Shown one piece after another: positions 5,218-6,169 of a stretch of DNA of 6,169 bases. Each line of letters opens with the position of its first letter. Within the stretch, counting starts at the first letter, position 1. This stretch comes from Actinomycetota bacterium (GTDB lineage Bacteria; Actinomycetota; Acidimicrobiia; Acidimicrobiales; Ilumatobacteraceae): assembly GCA_018882725.1 (NCBI GenBank), contig VERK01000135.1, positions 1 through 6,169 of the forward strand. The letters are read 5' to 3'. Made by a program: the position numbers and the translations under genes. The notes beneath the pieces were generated by a model. That model was given only the letters and a program-made list of their open reading frames with translations. It searched no databases and was not told the DNA's origin.

Positions 5218-6169
5218 TTACGGAACCAATGCGATCTTGCCGGCCACTTTGCGATCTTCGAGATCGTGCAGCGCGCGGGCGGCGTCGTCGAGTGCGTAGG
5301 TGACGGGCTCGACCGGTCGGAGGCGTCCTTGCGCGATGAGTTCGAGAACCTGCGCGAGCATGCGATCGTTGAGGCCCGGGTTCTTTCCGGCCCAACCGCC
5401 CCAGTCGACCCCGGTGACCCGGCGGTTGCGAAGCAACACCTGATTGGCCGGAAGTCGGGGAATTCCACCCACGAATCCGATCACGAGGTACTGGCCGTCA
5501 TCGGTGAGCGCGCGCAGAGACGTCTCGCCGAGCTCGCCGCCCACGGGGTCGTAGATGTAGTCGACTCCGCCGCCGGAAATTTCCTTGGCCTTCTCCTTGA
5601 TCTCGTCGGGTGTCAACCGCGAATCGATCACAGCGTCGGCGCCGCGCTCGGTGGCCAACCTCCGCTTCTCATCGGTCGACGCAACGGCGATCACCCGCAG
5701 TCCGAGTGCGTGGCCCACGTCGACAGCACCGAGACCGACGCCACTTCCGGCGCCGATCACCAGCAGCCACTTGCCGGCCTCCACGCGCGCACGTTCGACG
5801 AGGGCGAACCATGCGGTGAGGTAACTCTGCATGAAGGTGGCGGCCTGGCCATCGGACAGGTTGTCGGGAAGAACCATCACGCGCTTGGCGGCCACGACGG
5901 CCTCGCTCGCGAATCCACCCAATCCGACGTTGGCGAACACGCGCGTGCCCACGGCGATTCCCTCGACATCGGGAGCCACCTCGGTGACGCGTCCCACCAC
6001 TTCCATTCCTGGCACGAACGGCGTGGGCGGCTTGATCTGATACTTGCCCTGCACGAACAGCGCGTCGACGAAGTTCACCCCGCACGCGTTCACGGCGATG
6101 CGGACGCACGACGGGAACAGATCAGGTGACGGGCGATCCTCCACCACGAGATCGTCGATGGGTCCGAAC
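5218..6169 (-). CDS. Zinc-independent NADPH:quinone oxidoreductase-like MDR protein (5' end outside window)
   Basis: This is a medium-chain dehydrogenase/reductase of the quinone oxidoreductase subfamily, with 316 residues visible. The GTG at 6147 is not the start: the frame stays open to the window edge and reads FGPIDDLV just before it, which is the usual N-terminus of this family, so probably only about 8-10 residues are missing. Motifs: CGVNFVDALFVQGKYQIKPP (starting at residue 29 of the visible part), FVPGMEVVG (51-59, where GME replaces the zinc-ligand GHE of alcohol dehydrogenases), MQSYLTAWFAL (113-123), the Rossmann loop GAGSGVGLG (139-147), GADAVID (176-182), YDPVGG (206-211) and a C-terminal GKIALVP. 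There are no structural-zinc cysteines. It reduces quinones or conjugated enones with NADPH in the family; the substrate here is unknown. The reductase gene follows 14 nt downstream on the same strand. Confidence 0.92.
   Translation of the reverse strand, partial: FGPIDDLVVEDRPSPDLFPSCVRIAVNACGVNFVDALFVQGKYQIKPPTPFVPGMEVVGRVTEVAPDVEGIAVGTRVFANVGLGGFASEAVVAAKRVMVLPDNLSDGQAATFMQSYLTAWFALVERARVEAGKWLLVIGAGSGVGLGAVDVGHALGLRVIAVASTDEKRRLATERGADAVIDSRLTPDEIKEKAKEISGGGVDYIYDPVGGELGETSLRALTDDGQYLVIGFVGGIPRLPANQVLLRNRRVTGVDWGGWAGKNPGLNDRMLAQVLELIAQGRLRPVEPVTYALDDAARALHDLEDRKVAGKIALVP

Noticed and set aside
5204..5395. 64-residue N-terminal extension of the RibD_C-like protein
   Set aside because: The extension lies almost wholly inside the oxidoreductase gene in another frame, is arginine-rich without family similarity, and the family N-terminus (LFPSP) begins right after ATG 5203.
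4948..6129. 393-codon plus-strand open frame opposite the quinone oxidoreductase gene
   Set aside because: The opposing strand carries a clear MDR protein throughout. This frame has no motifs and an arginine-rich start, typical of antisense open frames in GC-rich DNA.

Overview
The window is a dense, GC-rich piece of bacterial chromosome with seven protein genes and almost no non-coding DNA. No mobile element, CRISPR array, tRNA or rRNA is visible. The gene content (a FolB-FolK fusion, a GT81 glucosyl-3-phosphoglycerate synthase beside a DHPS-like gene, and a pyrimidine-reductase-like protein resembling mycobacterial Rv2671), the high GC and start codons placed directly behind TAnnnT -10 hexamers suggest an actinobacterium. 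A compact-genome acidimicrobial lineage is a plausible guess, but that placement is inference.

Layout: (1) 2-766 (+), the C-terminal half of gatB, cut by the left edge. (2) 793-2049 (-), an M20-family Zn-dependent amidohydrolase of the N-carbamoylase/allantoate amidohydrolase group. (3) 2073-2912 (+), a bifunctional dihydroneopterin aldolase-HPPK (FolB-FolK) fusion. (4) 2925-3674 (-), a divergent dihydropteroate-synthase-like protein. (5) 3704-4579 (+), GpgS. (6) 4598-5203 (-), a RibD_C/DHFR-fold reductase. (7) 5218-6169 (-), a zinc-independent quinone-oxidoreductase-like MDR protein, cut by the right edge.

The first six genes alternate strand, so neighbours meet head-to-head or tail-to-tail: convergent gaps of 26, 12 and 18 nt, divergent gaps of 23 and 29 nt. 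The convergent gaps carry GC-rich hairpins that include or touch the stop codons. The divergent gaps carry back-to-back -10-like hexamers that share one TA step. At 2050-2072 these hexamers form a perfect 10-bp palindrome positioned for leaderless transcripts in both directions.

Functionally, FolB-FolK makes 6-hydroxymethyl-dihydropterin pyrophosphate, the pterin substrate of DHPS. The adjacent DHPS-like protein keeps the pterin-pocket residues but has a changed pABA loop. A third DHFR-fold protein lies about 1 kb further on, so the window could hold a non-standard folate module, though the reductase assignment is open. GpgS (glucosylglycerate or methylglucose-lipopolysaccharide precursor), GatB (Gln/Asn-tRNA amidation) and the M20 hydrolase belong to other pathways. 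I see no defence or mobile system. The points of most interest are the symmetric divergent promoter and the atypical DHPS-like protein.
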